NCBI GenBank assembly: GCA_900074725.1
Contig: LT598458.1
Coordinates: forward strand, 682,001-746,000
Length of the DNA stretch: 64,000 nucleotides
Source of the DNA: Lachancea dasiensis
Taxonomy: Eukaryota > Ascomycota > Saccharomycetes > Saccharomycetales > Saccharomycetaceae
Direction of reading: 5' to 3'
Made by a program: the position numbers and the translations under genes. Positions within the stretch are counted from its first letter, which is position 1, and each line of letters begins with the position of its first letter. Positions 49,322 through 59,697 of this stretch are shown piece by piece. Under the pieces are notes generated by a model. It was not told the DNA's origin. It searched no databases and saw nothing but the letters and a program-made list of their open reading frames with translations.

Positions 49322-52300
49322 TTACATTTTTTCTGTTACTGGTTCACGGTCAGACATCGGGGGTGGAAAATGTTGGTTCCCTTTTTCAAGCATATACTGG
49401 GATACAATTTTCGAACCCCGTCTCTTAGGCGTGTTGCTTAGGTTTGTCTTCGTGCGTCTCGCTTTGGTCTTTGTCGCTTTCTTTCCGCCTACAACATTTT
49501 CAACTATAGCGTCAATATCGATACGCTCGTCCACAAATTTTTTTTGTCGGCGCTCTGCAGCACCTCGAGAAATGTCGATACATTCATCGAATAATCTATA
49601 AGCTGCACCACGACCCGAAAAGTTCTTTTTAAATTCCTTAGTCCGTGTTGGAAAAATTTCTTCACCTTTGTTACCAGCAAGCTGATGCTGAAGTTCCAAA
49701 CTTTTTTGGTATCCCACCTCATAGGGAACATCTGTAACAGCCTCATTACAGCAGTGGCTCATTGCATCATCGTCCCCCATGCCGCCCTCAGAATTGTCTG
49801 ACGGACTTGAATCGCCAGGGACTAAAATCTTGTGCTTTGGTCTGTGATATTCGCCTGCCTCTTTAGCATCCACATAATCCATAACAATGTTGGACAAATC
49901 TTGTGTGTGGTTTGTTTGATGCACTTTTCTCAAGTAGTCTACCTCCAATTCATCGACCTTCCATTTTGCTGACTGAATCTGCAACCTCAGAAAAGAGTCT
50001 AAGAAATCTTTGTTGTGCTTTTTATCTTGTATTGAAAAAACTGTTTCCCTTCGCTCATATGGCATCTCAGAAAGGTCAATGTCAGTCGTCGGAGCTTTAA
50101 ACTCACTGGCCGGGAGAGCAAGCAGCCTTGTTATATCCAGACTCTCACCATGAGGTATCGGGTTCTTATTTGAAGGCGTGATACAATCCATGTCAACCTC
50201 CTTTCTTAGTACGTGATCAATATCAATAGCTGAGAAGAAGGCACAGTTTTGAGGAAGCTCATTGATTCCCATTTGCTCGCAAAATATTGCTCTCGTCCAC
50301 AGATTACTTATTTGCAATGCCAAAGCGGTTCTGTATTTGTCGTCCTCAGAGGTTAAGTATCGAATTTCGTCATGGATCGAAATAGAAAGTCTGGCTTTAA
50401 GACCATACTTCTTAATCAAGTAATTCATAGAACAACATAGAAGATGCAAGTAGTCAACACCCGAGGACTGGATGGCCCAATTGATGCGCGAGGGCAAAAA
50501 AGAGTTTGAGCCCAAATTTCCTTTCATTAAAGAATGAGTTATACCAGCACCCAGTACAGGTGTTTTAGGAGCCTCTTGTTCCGCAATGTGCTCCAGCTTA
50601 TTAAACAGAATAGATTCTGAACCACCATACCAAAATTTTTTGAAGTTTTTCGAGTGTTTAGCTAAGCCCTTGGTCGAGCCATAAAGTTTCTCGGCCATAT
50701 TTTTAGCTTCACTGTCTGTGAGATTAGGATTGAATTTCTTCAACAATCGAGTGGCGAACTTTACTCCAGCGCCGTATATTCTTCCGTAGTTAAATATCTT
50801 GGCTTCATTTCGTGAACACTGAAGTATCTTTGCTGTCTTCGTATGTAAGTCAGTTCCCTCATTTTTTGAACCTTCCAGACACATCCATCCAATGGGCGTG
50901 CCTCCGTGGATCTTGAAAACAGAGTCGCTCACCAAAGAAGCAATCCAAAGCTCTTCACTGTCAACGTCAGCGCCAACAAAAGCATAACCAGGTGGAGCCA
51001 TGATTTGAGCTTTCAATTCCGACCCAATTCTAGTTTTTTTGGCATTAGATGCGGTCAGCCATGTTTTCTCAACAGAACGACGCGTTACCGTCCCCATAGG
51101 TATTACAGCTGGTAAAATTATGCTAGTGTTATCATCTCCCACTCTGTCGCCGTCTAAGGCCCTGAATTGAAGTGGAAAGTCATTGGCGGACACAACAAAT
51201 TGCGACATAACACGTTCGCGAGCAGAAATCCAATAGGAGCAAGAAGAATTAATTCCCAAGGCTTCTTTTGCCAAGTCTGAATGTGAAGTCAAGATGCCCT
51301 TTTCAAAATACTGGATATATTGCTTACTCAACAATGTCGTGCAGTTGAAGTCAGGACCATTGGGGTGTGGAATTTTGAAGAGCTTATAGCCAGGTCTTGA
51401 ATTGTCAGCAGAATTGGCGAGAAAGTAGTTCTTTTCCTTCATCTCGTCAAGGCGTGCAGCTGGAGCTTCAAAGCACCATCCATCAGATAAGGTCCATACT
51501 ACAGGTTCACCTTCCCAAGAAAGTTTGAAGAAAAGAGGAATTAACCTATTCCTCATCGTGATGTTAGGAAGTTTTGTATTTTTCGATGGGAAGAGTTGTC
51601 TGTACCACTCAGGGAATCCTGGCAGCTTTTGACCCCTCGCCGGTATTCCCTTTTTGGTGAGACGAAGGGGCTTCAATTCCCAGTCAAGTTGGTTCAGCCA
51701 TGGGTCGGTTCGAGCGCTTGTAGGATTGTCTTTGAGTTTTACCACATCTTGAACTATAGTCAGGATTTTCTGCTCGATATTTTGTTTGCTGCTTTGATAT
51801 AACGATTCTGACCGCGCTATGTAATCATTCCACGCATTCCGTTTTGTCGGAAGGATGGATGTTGATAATAGCCTAAGCCCACCAAAGGATACAGGATGGG
51901 GGCATTTTTTTAAAAACATTGGGAAGACAACATCAAAGACCCTACTTGTTGCTTCCACGTCTCTGGCACAATAATCGGCCATTGTTTTGAAGTCATTTAT
52001 AATGTCATTTTTATTGCGAGTAGCAAAAGAGTCTCTTTTATCTTTGTCCAATTTGATCCCACAATGCAATAATGCAACATCTTGAAGGGAGTTGAGAGCG
52101 GAGAGAGACGTCCACGGCTCTTCATCTTCTGCTTCCAAGAGTAAATCCGCTTCATTCTCAGTCTTTAAATCCTGTGCCTTTCGCTTCTGCATCCATTGTG
52201 GTCGCTGCCTGGAACACATACCAGAAGTAGCAATGTGTAAAGACATTGTATCCAAGAAAAATGCTTTAGATTCTTGGCAGTTGTATTCCTCCAAAACCCT

Positions 52301-52954
52301 TGCACGATCATAGCCTACATTGTGACCAATCACCAACCTCGTTCTAGTTAGCGTATCAAGTGGGATTAAGTGAGTGGGGTCATCGGAATCAGCACAAATG
52401 TATGGAGAACACCAACAATACCAAGCTTTGTCAGAAACGGCAATCGCTAATGTTGGATAGGGTGAAATCTTGTAGAGTGTTTCTACGTCAAATACAATTG
52501 TCTCCTCACGAGGAAAAGAAACAGGTTCGGGTTTTTCATTCGGAGAATATCGAATCCATCCAGACTTCCGTATCCAGGTTTTTGGTTTTGGGGGGAGTTG
52601 AGTAAATTTGTTGCGGGCCTTATTCAAATATGGCTGTGATGCATACTGTCCTAACCTCTGAAAATGCTCATCTAAAGATTTGCCCTGTAGCGCAGGCAAG
52701 TCAAATGAAATAGGCTTTGACACTACGGTTTTCTTACCTAAAAGGCCATGTTTTTTTAAAAACTGGCGGGACAAACGAATAAGCGCCTCATCAGTTTTTG
52801 CATTCTCTTCCTTGATTGAACCAAAGACCTGCGCATGTAAATGCTCGCTTAAATGTTGCACACCTACAGGATTTATCCTGGGCTTCTCATCCACGGAGTA
52901 GCTTCGTACTTTCCGCCATACCCTAAAGCGTAAGGATATCCTCGCAGTTCTCAT
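49322..52954 (-). CDS. MIP1: Mitochondrial DNA polymerase gamma Mip1
   Basis: The protein is 1210 residues (S. cerevisiae has 1254). It is the only replicative DNA polymerase of mitochondria. The N terminus is Arg-rich and lacks acids for its first 20 residues (MRTARISLRFRVWRKVRSYS), a clear import signal. The 3'-5' exonuclease domain has its first motif in VFDVETLYK (Asp156, Glu158), then IIGHNV-like VIGHNVGYDRARVLEEY. The family-A polymerase domain shows motif A (GADVDSEELWIASL), motif B (RNEAKIFNYGRIYGAG) and motif C (ISIHDEIRYL). A fungal C-terminal extension of about 250 residues follows. The start is the ATG at 52952-52954; the frame is open 28 codons further but only from a GTG, and the presequence begins at this ATG. 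It is divergent from VMA4. Confidence 0.98.
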   Translation of the reverse strand: MRTARISLRFRVWRKVRSYSVDEKPRINPVGVQHLSEHLHAQVFGSIKEENAKTDEALIRLSRQFLKKHGLLGKKTVVSKPISFDLPALQGKSLDEHFQRLGQYASQPYLNKARNKFTQLPPKPKTWIRKSGWIRYSPNEKPEPVSFPREETIVFDVETLYKISPYPTLAIAVSDKAWYCWCSPYICADSDDPTHLIPLDTLTRTRLVIGHNVGYDRARVLEEYNCQESKAFFLDTMSLHIATSGMCSRQRPQWMQKRKAQDLKTENEADLLLEAEDEEPWTSLSALNSLQDVALLHCGIKLDKDKRDSFATRNKNDIINDFKTMADYCARDVEATSRVFDVVFPMFLKKCPHPVSFGGLRLLSTSILPTKRNAWNDYIARSESLYQSSKQNIEQKILTIVQDVVKLKDNPTSARTDPWLNQLDWELKPLRLTKKGIPARGQKLPGFPEWYRQLFPSKNTKLPNITMRNRLIPLFFKLSWEGEPVVWTLSDGWCFEAPAARLDEMKEKNYFLANSADNSRPGYKLFKIPHPNGPDFNCTTLLSKQYIQYFEKGILTSHSDLAKEALGINSSCSYWISARERVMSQFVVSANDFPLQFRALDGDRVGDDNTSIILPAVIPMGTVTRRSVEKTWLTASNAKKTRIGSELKAQIMAPPGYAFVGADVDSEELWIASLVSDSVFKIHGGTPIGWMCLEGSKNEGTDLHTKTAKILQCSRNEAKIFNYGRIYGAGVKFATRLLKKFNPNLTDSEAKNMAEKLYGSTKGLAKHSKNFKKFWYGGSESILFNKLEHIAEQEAPKTPVLGAGITHSLMKGNLGSNSFLPSRINWAIQSSGVDYLHLLCCSMNYLIKKYGLKARLSISIHDEIRYLTSEDDKYRTALALQISNLWTRAIFCEQMGINELPQNCAFFSAIDIDHVLRKEVDMDCITPSNKNPIPHGESLDITRLLALPASEFKAPTTDIDLSEMPYERRETVFSIQDKKHNKDFLDSFLRLQIQSAKWKVDELEVDYLRKVHQTNHTQDLSNIVMDYVDAKEAGEYHRPKHKILVPGDSSPSDNSEGGMGDDDAMSHCCNEAVTDVPYEVGYQKSLELQHQLAGNKGEEIFPTRTKEFKKNFSGRGAAYRLFDECIDISRGAAERRQKKFVDERIDIDAIVENVVGGKKATKTKARRTKTNLSNTPKRRGSKIVSQYMLEKGNQHFPPPMSDREPVTEKM

Positions 52955-53652
52955 CCAGAAGTCAAAGACGCTCAAGACCGGGGTAATGGGGGGTTGGCTT
53001 CTCAACGTCGCTCTTCCGATGGCATTGTTTATTGACACTATATGATGCAGTTAATTATGTTCATTCGTAGAATGCGATCTCTATTTGCAGACCAGAAAGT
53101 CTCTTAGCAATGGTCACTAGATATTAAATTTCAAATATAGAAAGTGCATGCTTCCACCACTTACTATCGATGCTTGCTAAAGTTAGGTGCTGACTTGCTT
53201 TATCATCATCGTAGTCAATGCACGAAAGCCTAAAAATAGAGCCAACAAATCGAGGATGTTCGCATAATTTATCTTGTCAGGAGCATCCTTGCCGAAAATC
53301 ATCGAGCATATCATCATTGAAGTCATAGACTTATCCAAACTGGGTCTAAAGTACAGTATCATTATGCATCACTTTACACTAGGAGGATTCCGAGGCTGTT
53401 CTGTTTTCGTACATAAGTATACACCTCTCATGAACATTTTCAGACCAACTTTCAATCTTGTTCCCCTTTAAACAGCTGTAGATAACGGATAAAGCGATAT
53501 TCAAGTCTCATCGAAAGCTCCAACTGGCGTCCGTAACGAGATCAGCGGTGTGTGATCGTATTTGAGCTGGTTAATCTTTTCTTTTGGATATAACCTCTCG
53601 TTAAATTGGCAAGTGCTCTAAAAAGTTTTTTGGATCCTTTCTCGAAGCTGTC
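52955..53652. other. Divergent promoter between MIP1 and VMA4
   Basis: This interval of about 700 bases contains two promoters. An open frame at 53274-53471 lacks an ATG start. No RNA gene or known factor site was recognised. Confidence 0.5.
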
Positions 53653-54345
53653 ATGTCGGCTGCAATCACTTCTCTAACACCTTCACAGGTCAACGATGAG
53701 CTCAATAAGATGCAAGCTTTCATCAAGAAAGAAGCAGAGGAAAAATCGAAGGAAATCAGGCTAAAGGCGGACCAAGAATATGAGATAGAGAAGACTGGTC
53801 TTGTGCGTAACGAGACGGCCAACATCGATTCTGCGATGGAAGACAAGACCAAGAAAGCCTCATTGAAGCAGCAGATTACCAAGTCGACTATCGCCAACAA
53901 AATGCGTCTCAAGGTGCTGTCGACTAGAGAACAGTTGCTGGACGACATCTTTGAATCTGCCAAGGCTGAGCTGAAGACTATCTCATCAAACAAAAAGAAA
54001 TATGAGCCAGTCTTGAAGGCCGTGATTTTGGAGTCGCTTTACAGACTTCTTGAGCCTAAAGTGGTGGTGAAGGTTCGTGAAGAAGACAGAAGCATCGTTG
54101 ATTCTGTTAAAGATGAAATTTTGAAAGAGTATGCCGATAAAACGGGCAGAGAGACGGACATCAGCATTTCATCTGAGTATTTGAAGAAAGATGCCGCTGG
54201 TGGTGTCATTGCCTCTGACGAGAGTGGTAAAATTGTTGTCGATAACACTCTAGAGGAGAGACTAACCATTCTAAATCAAGAAGCTCTTCCAGCCATTAGA
54301 CTTGAACTTTTTGGCATCTCAGACTCTAGAAAATTTTTTGACTGA
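53653..54345 (+). CDS. VMA4: V-ATPase V1 subunit E, Vma4
   Basis: The protein is 230 residues (S. cerevisiae has 233). Subunit E forms, with subunit G, the peripheral stalks that link the catalytic V1 head to the membrane sector of the vacuolar proton pump. The N-terminal half is a long charged helix ([40 protein letters not shown]). The C-terminal domain ends in [20 protein letters not shown] and RKFFD, as in S. cerevisiae. The first ATG is used. It lies upstream of MRS2 in the same direction, as on S. cerevisiae chromosome XV. Confidence 0.98.
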   Translation: MSAAITSLTPSQVNDELNKMQAFIKKEAEEKSKEIRLKADQEYEIEKTGLVRNETANIDSAMEDKTKKASLKQQITKSTIANKMRLKVLSTREQLLDDIFESAKAELKTISSNKKKYEPVLKAVILESLYRLLEPKVVVKVREEDRSIVDSVKDEILKEYADKTGRETDISISSEYLKKDAAGGVIASDESGKIVVDNTLEERLTILNQEALPAIRLELFGISDSRKFFD

Positions 54346-54639
54346 AGAATCATTGAGTAATCAAGGTTCGCTCTTCGTTACAAACGTACGTATGTGCTTA
54401 CACAATTGTTCATTCTTACAATGTACAGCTGATATAATTAAAATCACCTCTTGCTTGAACCATCATCGTGGCCCGGTATGCTGCGGCTGTTCAATCGATT
54501 ACTCAATGTCTTGGCGGGTTGTGTCATTAATACCATTCTTTCGGGCCTTTTTTTTTATTGTCTTTGGTCTAACCATACTTTTGCATGTGCGCTAGCGAAA
54601 CGTGAGTTTAGTCCAATACACGACACTCGCCGACAGAGC

Positions 54640-55920
54640 ATGATACTGCGCTTACATGGGTCGTTCAGATATCCTGTAAAGCTGTTTTGCCCCTTGAAAA
54701 GATGTTATAGCCAACTTTTGCCTGAGCAGAACCCTCAAATCTTGACTTTGAAGCCCATTACGCCTAACGATGCGTTCGTTAGTTGTACAGTCTTCAACAA
54801 CCAAGGCGCAGTTTCAGCGGTGTCACGGAAGTTTCCTAAGTGGTCCTTCTTACAAGATCACTACTTGTATCCCAGAGATCTTAGAAAAATTGATGCTACG
54901 GCCGTGGACGTAATCCCTAGCATTATGGTCAAACCTACGTGTATGCTAATTAACCTGCTGCATATCAAGGCAATGATCCAAAAAGACTCCGTTTATGTCT
55001 TTGACACCTCAAACTCAGAAGCCGCGATGAAACTCGGTGTACTCATGTATGATTTGGAGTCTAAGCTTGCCCCCGGGGCTGGCAGCCACCTGGCACAGCT
55101 ATACGAGCACCGTGCTCTAGAGAGCATTTTAATGAACGTTATGACATCTTTGGAAACAGAGTACAAAATGCATTATTCTATCTGTGGTATTATACTGGAT
55201 GACCTTGAGGATGAGATAAACAGAGACAAACTGCGAGACTTGTTGATCAAGTCTAAAAACTTATCTTCATTCTACAAAAAATCATTGCTGATACGTGATG
55301 TTTTGGATGAGCTACTAGAGAGCGACGAAGATCTTGCTGGCATGTATCTCGGCATTCATAAAACCGAGCATGACGACTTTGCTGATTTAGAAATGTTGTT
55401 GGAAACTTATTACAAGCAGTGCGATGAATACGTACAGCAGGCAGAAACTTTGATACAAAACATCAAGTCTACTGAAGAAATTGTGAACATCATACTTGAT
55501 GCGAATCGCAATGCACTTATGCTCTTTGAGCTTAAAGTCACTATCTATACCTTGGGGTTTACAATTGCAACACTGGTACCAGCCTTTTACGGTATGAATT
55601 TGAAAAATTTTATCGAAGAAAGCACTTGGGGATTTGGAAGCATTGTCGGATTTTCAGTTCTTGCAGCTCTGGTAGTTACCTGGACAAACTTCAAAGCTTT
55701 GCGATCAGTGAAGAGACTGACCATGATGAACAATCATTCTGGTCACAGCTCTGCCAAACACGTAGCAAATGCAGGCGCTGCCATAGATTCAGAAGTACCA
55801 ACTGCTATGAAACGATGGCGTAGTGCCCTGCGTACGTTTTGGAGGGGGAACAGCTACCCAGTCCGTAACAGCAAGCAAAGGGACATGATATGGAAATGGC
55901 TAGTGGAAGGCAAGAGGTAG
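54640..55920 (+). CDS. MRS2: Mitochondrial inner-membrane Mg2+ channel Mrs2
   Basis: From the ATG at 54640 the protein is 426 residues (S. cerevisiae has 470). Mrs2 forms the pentameric Mg2+ channel of the mitochondrial inner membrane and is also needed for group II intron splicing. The N terminus from this ATG (MILRLHGSFRYPVKLF) looks like an import signal. The conserved soluble part contains FPKWSFLQDHYLYPRDLRKID and STEEIVNIILDANRNALML. The signature GMN is at residues 318-320, between the two membrane helices. The C terminus ends RDMIWKWLVEGKR, as in yeast Mrs2. The frame is open upstream, with another ATG at 54478. That longer form would carry an extra hydrophobic segment and translates a poly-T promoter-like tract, so I prefer 54640; the longer start (480 residues) cannot be excluded. 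Confidence 0.93.
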   Translation: MILRLHGSFRYPVKLFCPLKRCYSQLLPEQNPQILTLKPITPNDAFVSCTVFNNQGAVSAVSRKFPKWSFLQDHYLYPRDLRKIDATAVDVIPSIMVKPTCMLINLLHIKAMIQKDSVYVFDTSNSEAAMKLGVLMYDLESKLAPGAGSHLAQLYEHRALESILMNVMTSLETEYKMHYSICGIILDDLEDEINRDKLRDLLIKSKNLSSFYKKSLLIRDVLDELLESDEDLAGMYLGIHKTEHDDFADLEMLLETYYKQCDEYVQQAETLIQNIKSTEEIVNIILDANRNALMLFELKVTIYTLGFTIATLVPAFYGMNLKNFIEESTWGFGSIVGFSVLAALVVTWTNFKALRSVKRLTMMNNHSGHSSAKHVANAGAAIDSEVPTAMKRWRSALRTFWRGNSYPVRNSKQRDMIWKWLVEGKR

Positions 55921-56188
55921 AATACAATTGAAGTACCGGCCTCACTAAATTACTAACTCTTTATGTGATATACTGCGACTCGAGGACTGATGGGGGCATA
56001 CAGTTGCTGGCACTGACGCTGACATTCCGCTTTCTACGATCGAAGTTTCTATCACTCTACACGCAGAATTTTATATTAAGGTGAAAAGATACGGGTTTCC
56101 TTTAGTGGACAGAGGTGGACCAAAATCGCGATAATACCCAGACCTCATCTGCAGCCCACAGTAGTCGCTCAATTAACTTTGATTCTCA

Positions 56189-58630
56189 ATGTACGTTAAA
56201 GCTGCTGTGTCCGCTACAAAGCCACCTGCGAAAGGAGGGGTTTTGCTCGATCAGTTTGACGTGAATCTAATTAAATGTCGTACTGTCGTGTTCCGACTAA
56301 CGGAGTTTTTGAGAATAATGAAAATACTGGAGGCTACGTTGAAACGCAAGAGCGACACTCGTGTTATAATTCCTCTTATGAACTATATCCTGGCGTTGTG
56401 TAGTGGTTCAACCCTAAATTTATCTGAGGAGCTACGTGGGAAATTGACGGACCTGGCTGAATTCAAATGCTGCAAAGCCCTCGATATGGTTGGTCCGACG
56501 ACTATTGGATCACTTGAATTCTGTTTGAGCTTTCCAGATGTTGACTTGGACTCCACGCGTTACAGAAATCATGTTTACGACGCAGAACTACAGGCAAAAC
56601 TGCTGCAGCTCTCGATAAAGACGATACAAGCCGCTCTTCAACTATCTGAAAGCAAATACAAATTTTGTGTGAAGGAGCGTAATGCCAACCGACCTACTGA
56701 TCACTCCGGGAGGTCATCCTTATTAGACGAATCCACCTTTGATGAGCTTATTCAACCCACGGAGCTATCGATGGCTTTGGACTTTGCCGTTTTAATTAAG
56801 CATATTCAAAGCGACACGTCTGAAGCGTCGTTTCGAAAACTTAATCTTCAAGTCTTGACAAAGTTTACAGACCAAATGAACGAAAAAGCCTTACGTCCGA
56901 TCAAATCTTATCACACATCTTTATTTCGGTTTTCAAAAGCATCTTCGATCAGCCAATCGAAAATAATAATGAACTTACCGCATTGGCAATATACAATGCA
57001 TCGCATATACGCGTTGATCTTAAGGATACTGTTTATTCTTACCATATCCAAATCACTTCTCAAGCAGATATACCTTCCGAACAAGCAATACTTTATGGCA
57101 CCCCAGACACAACTACGTTCAACCAATATTTACGAGTTACGAGAACTTCTGCATAATCTAGACCTGATCTGTTCGGATTCCGGAGACCTTGATTTCTTAG
57201 TCCAGTCGTTGAACAAATATAGTAGCCGAAACTCTTCGTTCACGGTTCAGCCAACGATTATCTCTGAATCGTTTAGCAAAGACGTAACTCCAGCTGTGCG
57301 CAAGTTGCGGTTCTATTTTCAAACTATCGAAACGTGGGCTTCGCAGTGGAAAGCGATTCAAGAGAATAACACGTCAGATGAAACACTCGATGCATTGGAT
57401 AAAGCTGAAGTGCAAAAGCTAGCCAACGAAAAGTTTGAAAATGACAAACTTGAGCATATCGAAAGGACGAAGAAGGATGCGGCGGCTAAGAAGCGGAAAG
57501 ACACTACTGATGGAGTAATAACTTCTCCAGAGGCTGGTTCAATAAAAACAATCTTTAGAAGATCTTCCTTACAAAGATCTAGACTTTCTCCTATCTCGAG
57601 CGGTGCTTCATCACCTGGTTCCCTGTCACCTGCCAAATTGAGTCGATCGCCATCGTTGAACAATAAAAAGGTTATTCATCCAGGTAAATTTAATGCGAAC
57701 GGCAGTACGTTGTCGTCACCCCTCGCCTCTCGACGCGGCTCTGTGACAGAGTCTCATGGGAATGCTAGAAAGCCAATACGGGAAGTCCTCTCTCCAAAGC
57801 CAATCAATGGCGACACTAACGAAACTTTGCCTTCTCCTCGTAGGAAGCGCTCTGCTTCATTACAGTCGGCGGCACCTCCACCGTCAAACGATCCGAAAAC
57901 TGACACTCAGCGCTCAAACTCTCTCCAAGTTGGGGCTACTTTGAATCAGGAAGTGCTGCGAAAAAAGCTCTACCAGAAACCCAGAAGCACGTCGGGTAAC
58001 AGCAGCCCTACCCCTAACTCATCGAAGCCCAATGGGACGCCAACTCCTGCAAGTTTTTCCTCCAAGCCCATACAATCAAATTCACCTTCTCCCCTTCGTC
58101 AGAAGAATCATTTAACAGCCAGGTTGCCTGAAGTGCATGATATCGCCACACTTCCTGACATGGACTCACTTGTTTTGGATGAAGAGAAGCTAAAACTAGT
58201 GATAGACACAAAAACTTCAGTTGAGCAGCACGAAAGTACTGTTGGAGCTATTGCTGAAATGGACAACGATAATCAGTTGGCCTGTGCTCCCAAAGATGAA
58301 AATAGTGAGGAGGAGTTTGCGACAAACAAAGAGTTTGTCAAGAAAGTTCGCTTTACCGGCGTGCCGCCCATGTCTCTAAACGAAGACCCCAGGCCAAAGA
58401 AAAGAGGATGGTATAAGAAGCCAGCGGTGTTGCATTACCCACCTCCTCCCCCTCAATCTGGTGTTCACCAGTATAGGCTTAGACAAGAAGGGTTAACGTT
58501 CCAGAGCACACTGCGTGAGAAAGACCCAGATGCGATGCAAAAAAGGTCATCTCTCCTTGTGGCGACCGAGTCACCGGCAGTCTCAAGTTATAAATTTTCT
58601 TCCAAGCTGAGAGATAAGTTGATTAGATAA
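56189..58630 (+). CDS. GIP4: Gip4, Glc7 (PP1)-interacting protein
   Basis: The protein is 813 residues (S. cerevisiae has 760). Gip4 is a cytoplasmic protein that binds and holds back the PP1 catalytic subunit Glc7. The N-terminal 400 residues are helical, with a conserved block LPHWQYTMHRIYALILRILF and IYLPNKQYFM that matches Gip4. A Ser/Pro-rich region follows at about 440-660 with many SP sites. The C terminus has the PP1 docking motif KKVRF at 718-722, followed by TGVPPMS and the conserved GWYKKPAVLHYPPPPP. The first ATG is used. In S. cerevisiae GIP4 and PRP45 are neighbours on chromosome I; here MRS2 from chromosome XV precedes them. Confidence 0.92.
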   Translation: MYVKAAVSATKPPAKGGVLLDQFDVNLIKCRTVVFRLTEFLRIMKILEATLKRKSDTRVIIPLMNYILALCSGSTLNLSEELRGKLTDLAEFKCCKALDMVGPTTIGSLEFCLSFPDVDLDSTRYRNHVYDAELQAKLLQLSIKTIQAALQLSESKYKFCVKERNANRPTDHSGRSSLLDESTFDELIQPTELSMALDFAVLIKHIQSDTSEASFRKLNLQVLTKFTDQMNEKALRPIKSYHTSLFRFSKASSISQSKIIMNLPHWQYTMHRIYALILRILFILTISKSLLKQIYLPNKQYFMAPQTQLRSTNIYELRELLHNLDLICSDSGDLDFLVQSLNKYSSRNSSFTVQPTIISESFSKDVTPAVRKLRFYFQTIETWASQWKAIQENNTSDETLDALDKAEVQKLANEKFENDKLEHIERTKKDAAAKKRKDTTDGVITSPEAGSIKTIFRRSSLQRSRLSPISSGASSPGSLSPAKLSRSPSLNNKKVIHPGKFNANGSTLSSPLASRRGSVTESHGNARKPIREVLSPKPINGDTNETLPSPRRKRSASLQSAAPPPSNDPKTDTQRSNSLQVGATLNQEVLRKKLYQKPRSTSGNSSPTPNSSKPNGTPTPASFSSKPIQSNSPSPLRQKNHLTARLPEVHDIATLPDMDSLVLDEEKLKLVIDTKTSVEQHESTVGAIAEMDNDNQLACAPKDENSEEEFATNKEFVKKVRFTGVPPMSLNEDPRPKKRGWYKKPAVLHYPPPPPQSGVHQYRLRQEGLTFQSTLREKDPDAMQKRSSLLVATESPAVSSYKFSSKLRDKLIR

Positions 58631-59154
58631 TTATAGATTCTGTCTTTCTGAAACGAAATGCCCTAAATTTATTTACATAATGGCCTCATAGCCTTTTCAA
58701 GTAGCTCAGTGAGATAAACATTCAGTAGAGAAAACTCTTACTTCGTATTATTATCGTCCATCGTCGAGTACTCGCCTGGAACCTAGCTTTTTATATGGTA
58801 CTTCTGTGATATTCTTCCTCTTACTATGAGTGGGGAAGTCATCAGAACTTCTACTTGACGAGCCTGACAACGACCGAAATTGTTTGCGCCACTATTTATC
58901 TTCCATTAACTCTTGGTTAGCGGCGTAGTGATCGTATGCTAGGCTGTCCACTTTTAATCCTTGCCTGCTAATTTGTGGCATCTCTACAGGACTCGAAATG
59001 GATCGAAATAATCACAAGCTACTTCATGATCACAAACGAGCTCTCAAGGTGTATTCACGTCCTAGTTGCACTGATCACCAGACGTGAAGTCTCATCGAAA
59101 TCATTGGAACGTCAAAGGCTGCAACATTCACATTCAGCCTAGTTAAACAATAAA
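58631..59154. other. Intergenic after GIP4
   Basis: This 524-base interval holds the GIP4 3' flank. A GTAGCTCAGTGAG string at about 58702 resembles a tRNA D-arm, but no T-arm or acceptor stem goes with it. Nothing else was recognised. Confidence 0.45.
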
Positions 59155-59577
59155 ATGGATTTAATTAAGAAGTGGTCTCACTCATCTAACAACTTTGGCG
59201 AGATTACCAAGCCTCGGAGACTGGATTTTATTGCAATCATGGAGCAGGCACTCCAGCTTAACGCTGAGTCAATGCATAGTTCAAGATACCAGGGGCACAG
59301 GATATGTTATAGGAAGAGTAGTCTTTGGTTGAATGGCATTCGCCTCTGCGATTATCCGACGTCTTCGAAACGGCGAGGAACAGTGCTGAATGATGCTCTG
59401 AAAGACCTGATGTCGACTTTACAACGGGTAAAGAGGTCAATTTCAAATTGGCACACGCTCGATAAAAGGTCTCTTTTCAAGCAAAACAAACACCAGCAAA
59501 TACTACACAAATGTTGGAGCAGTTGCTACACTACTCGAACGCCAATGCTTCAATATGAAATTATCATCGGAAGTTAA
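59155..59577 (+). CDS. Orphan ORF of 140 codons between GIP4 and PRP45
   Basis: The ORF starts at an ATG and encodes a basic protein (many Lys, Arg and His) with several cysteines but no motif or membrane segment I recognise. S. cerevisiae has no accepted gene between GIP4 and PRP45. 140 open codons is more than expected by chance in a 1-kb spacer, but without a comparison it may still be non-coding. It ends 120 bases before PRP45, so a transcript could also overlap the PRP45 promoter. Possibilities are a lineage-specific gene, a remnant, or a chance frame. Confidence 0.35.
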   Translation: MDLIKKWSHSSNNFGEITKPRRLDFIAIMEQALQLNAESMHSSRYQGHRICYRKSSLWLNGIRLCDYPTSSKRRGTVLNDALKDLMSTLQRVKRSISNWHTLDKRSLFKQNKHQQILHKCWSSCYTTRTPMLQYEIIIGS

Positions 59578-59697
59578 CCGGATTTATACCTTGAACGACA
59601 AAAATCGTATTACAAGACCAGTTTTATTCAAGGCGATGAGCATATAGCTTCAACACTTGTAGCTTACAATCTACAAACATATAGGACATTTATCAAG

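Noticed and set aside
58695-58760. tRNA D-arm-like GTAGCTCAGTGAG
   Set aside because: No matching T-arm, anticodon stem or acceptor stem follows within 100 bases.
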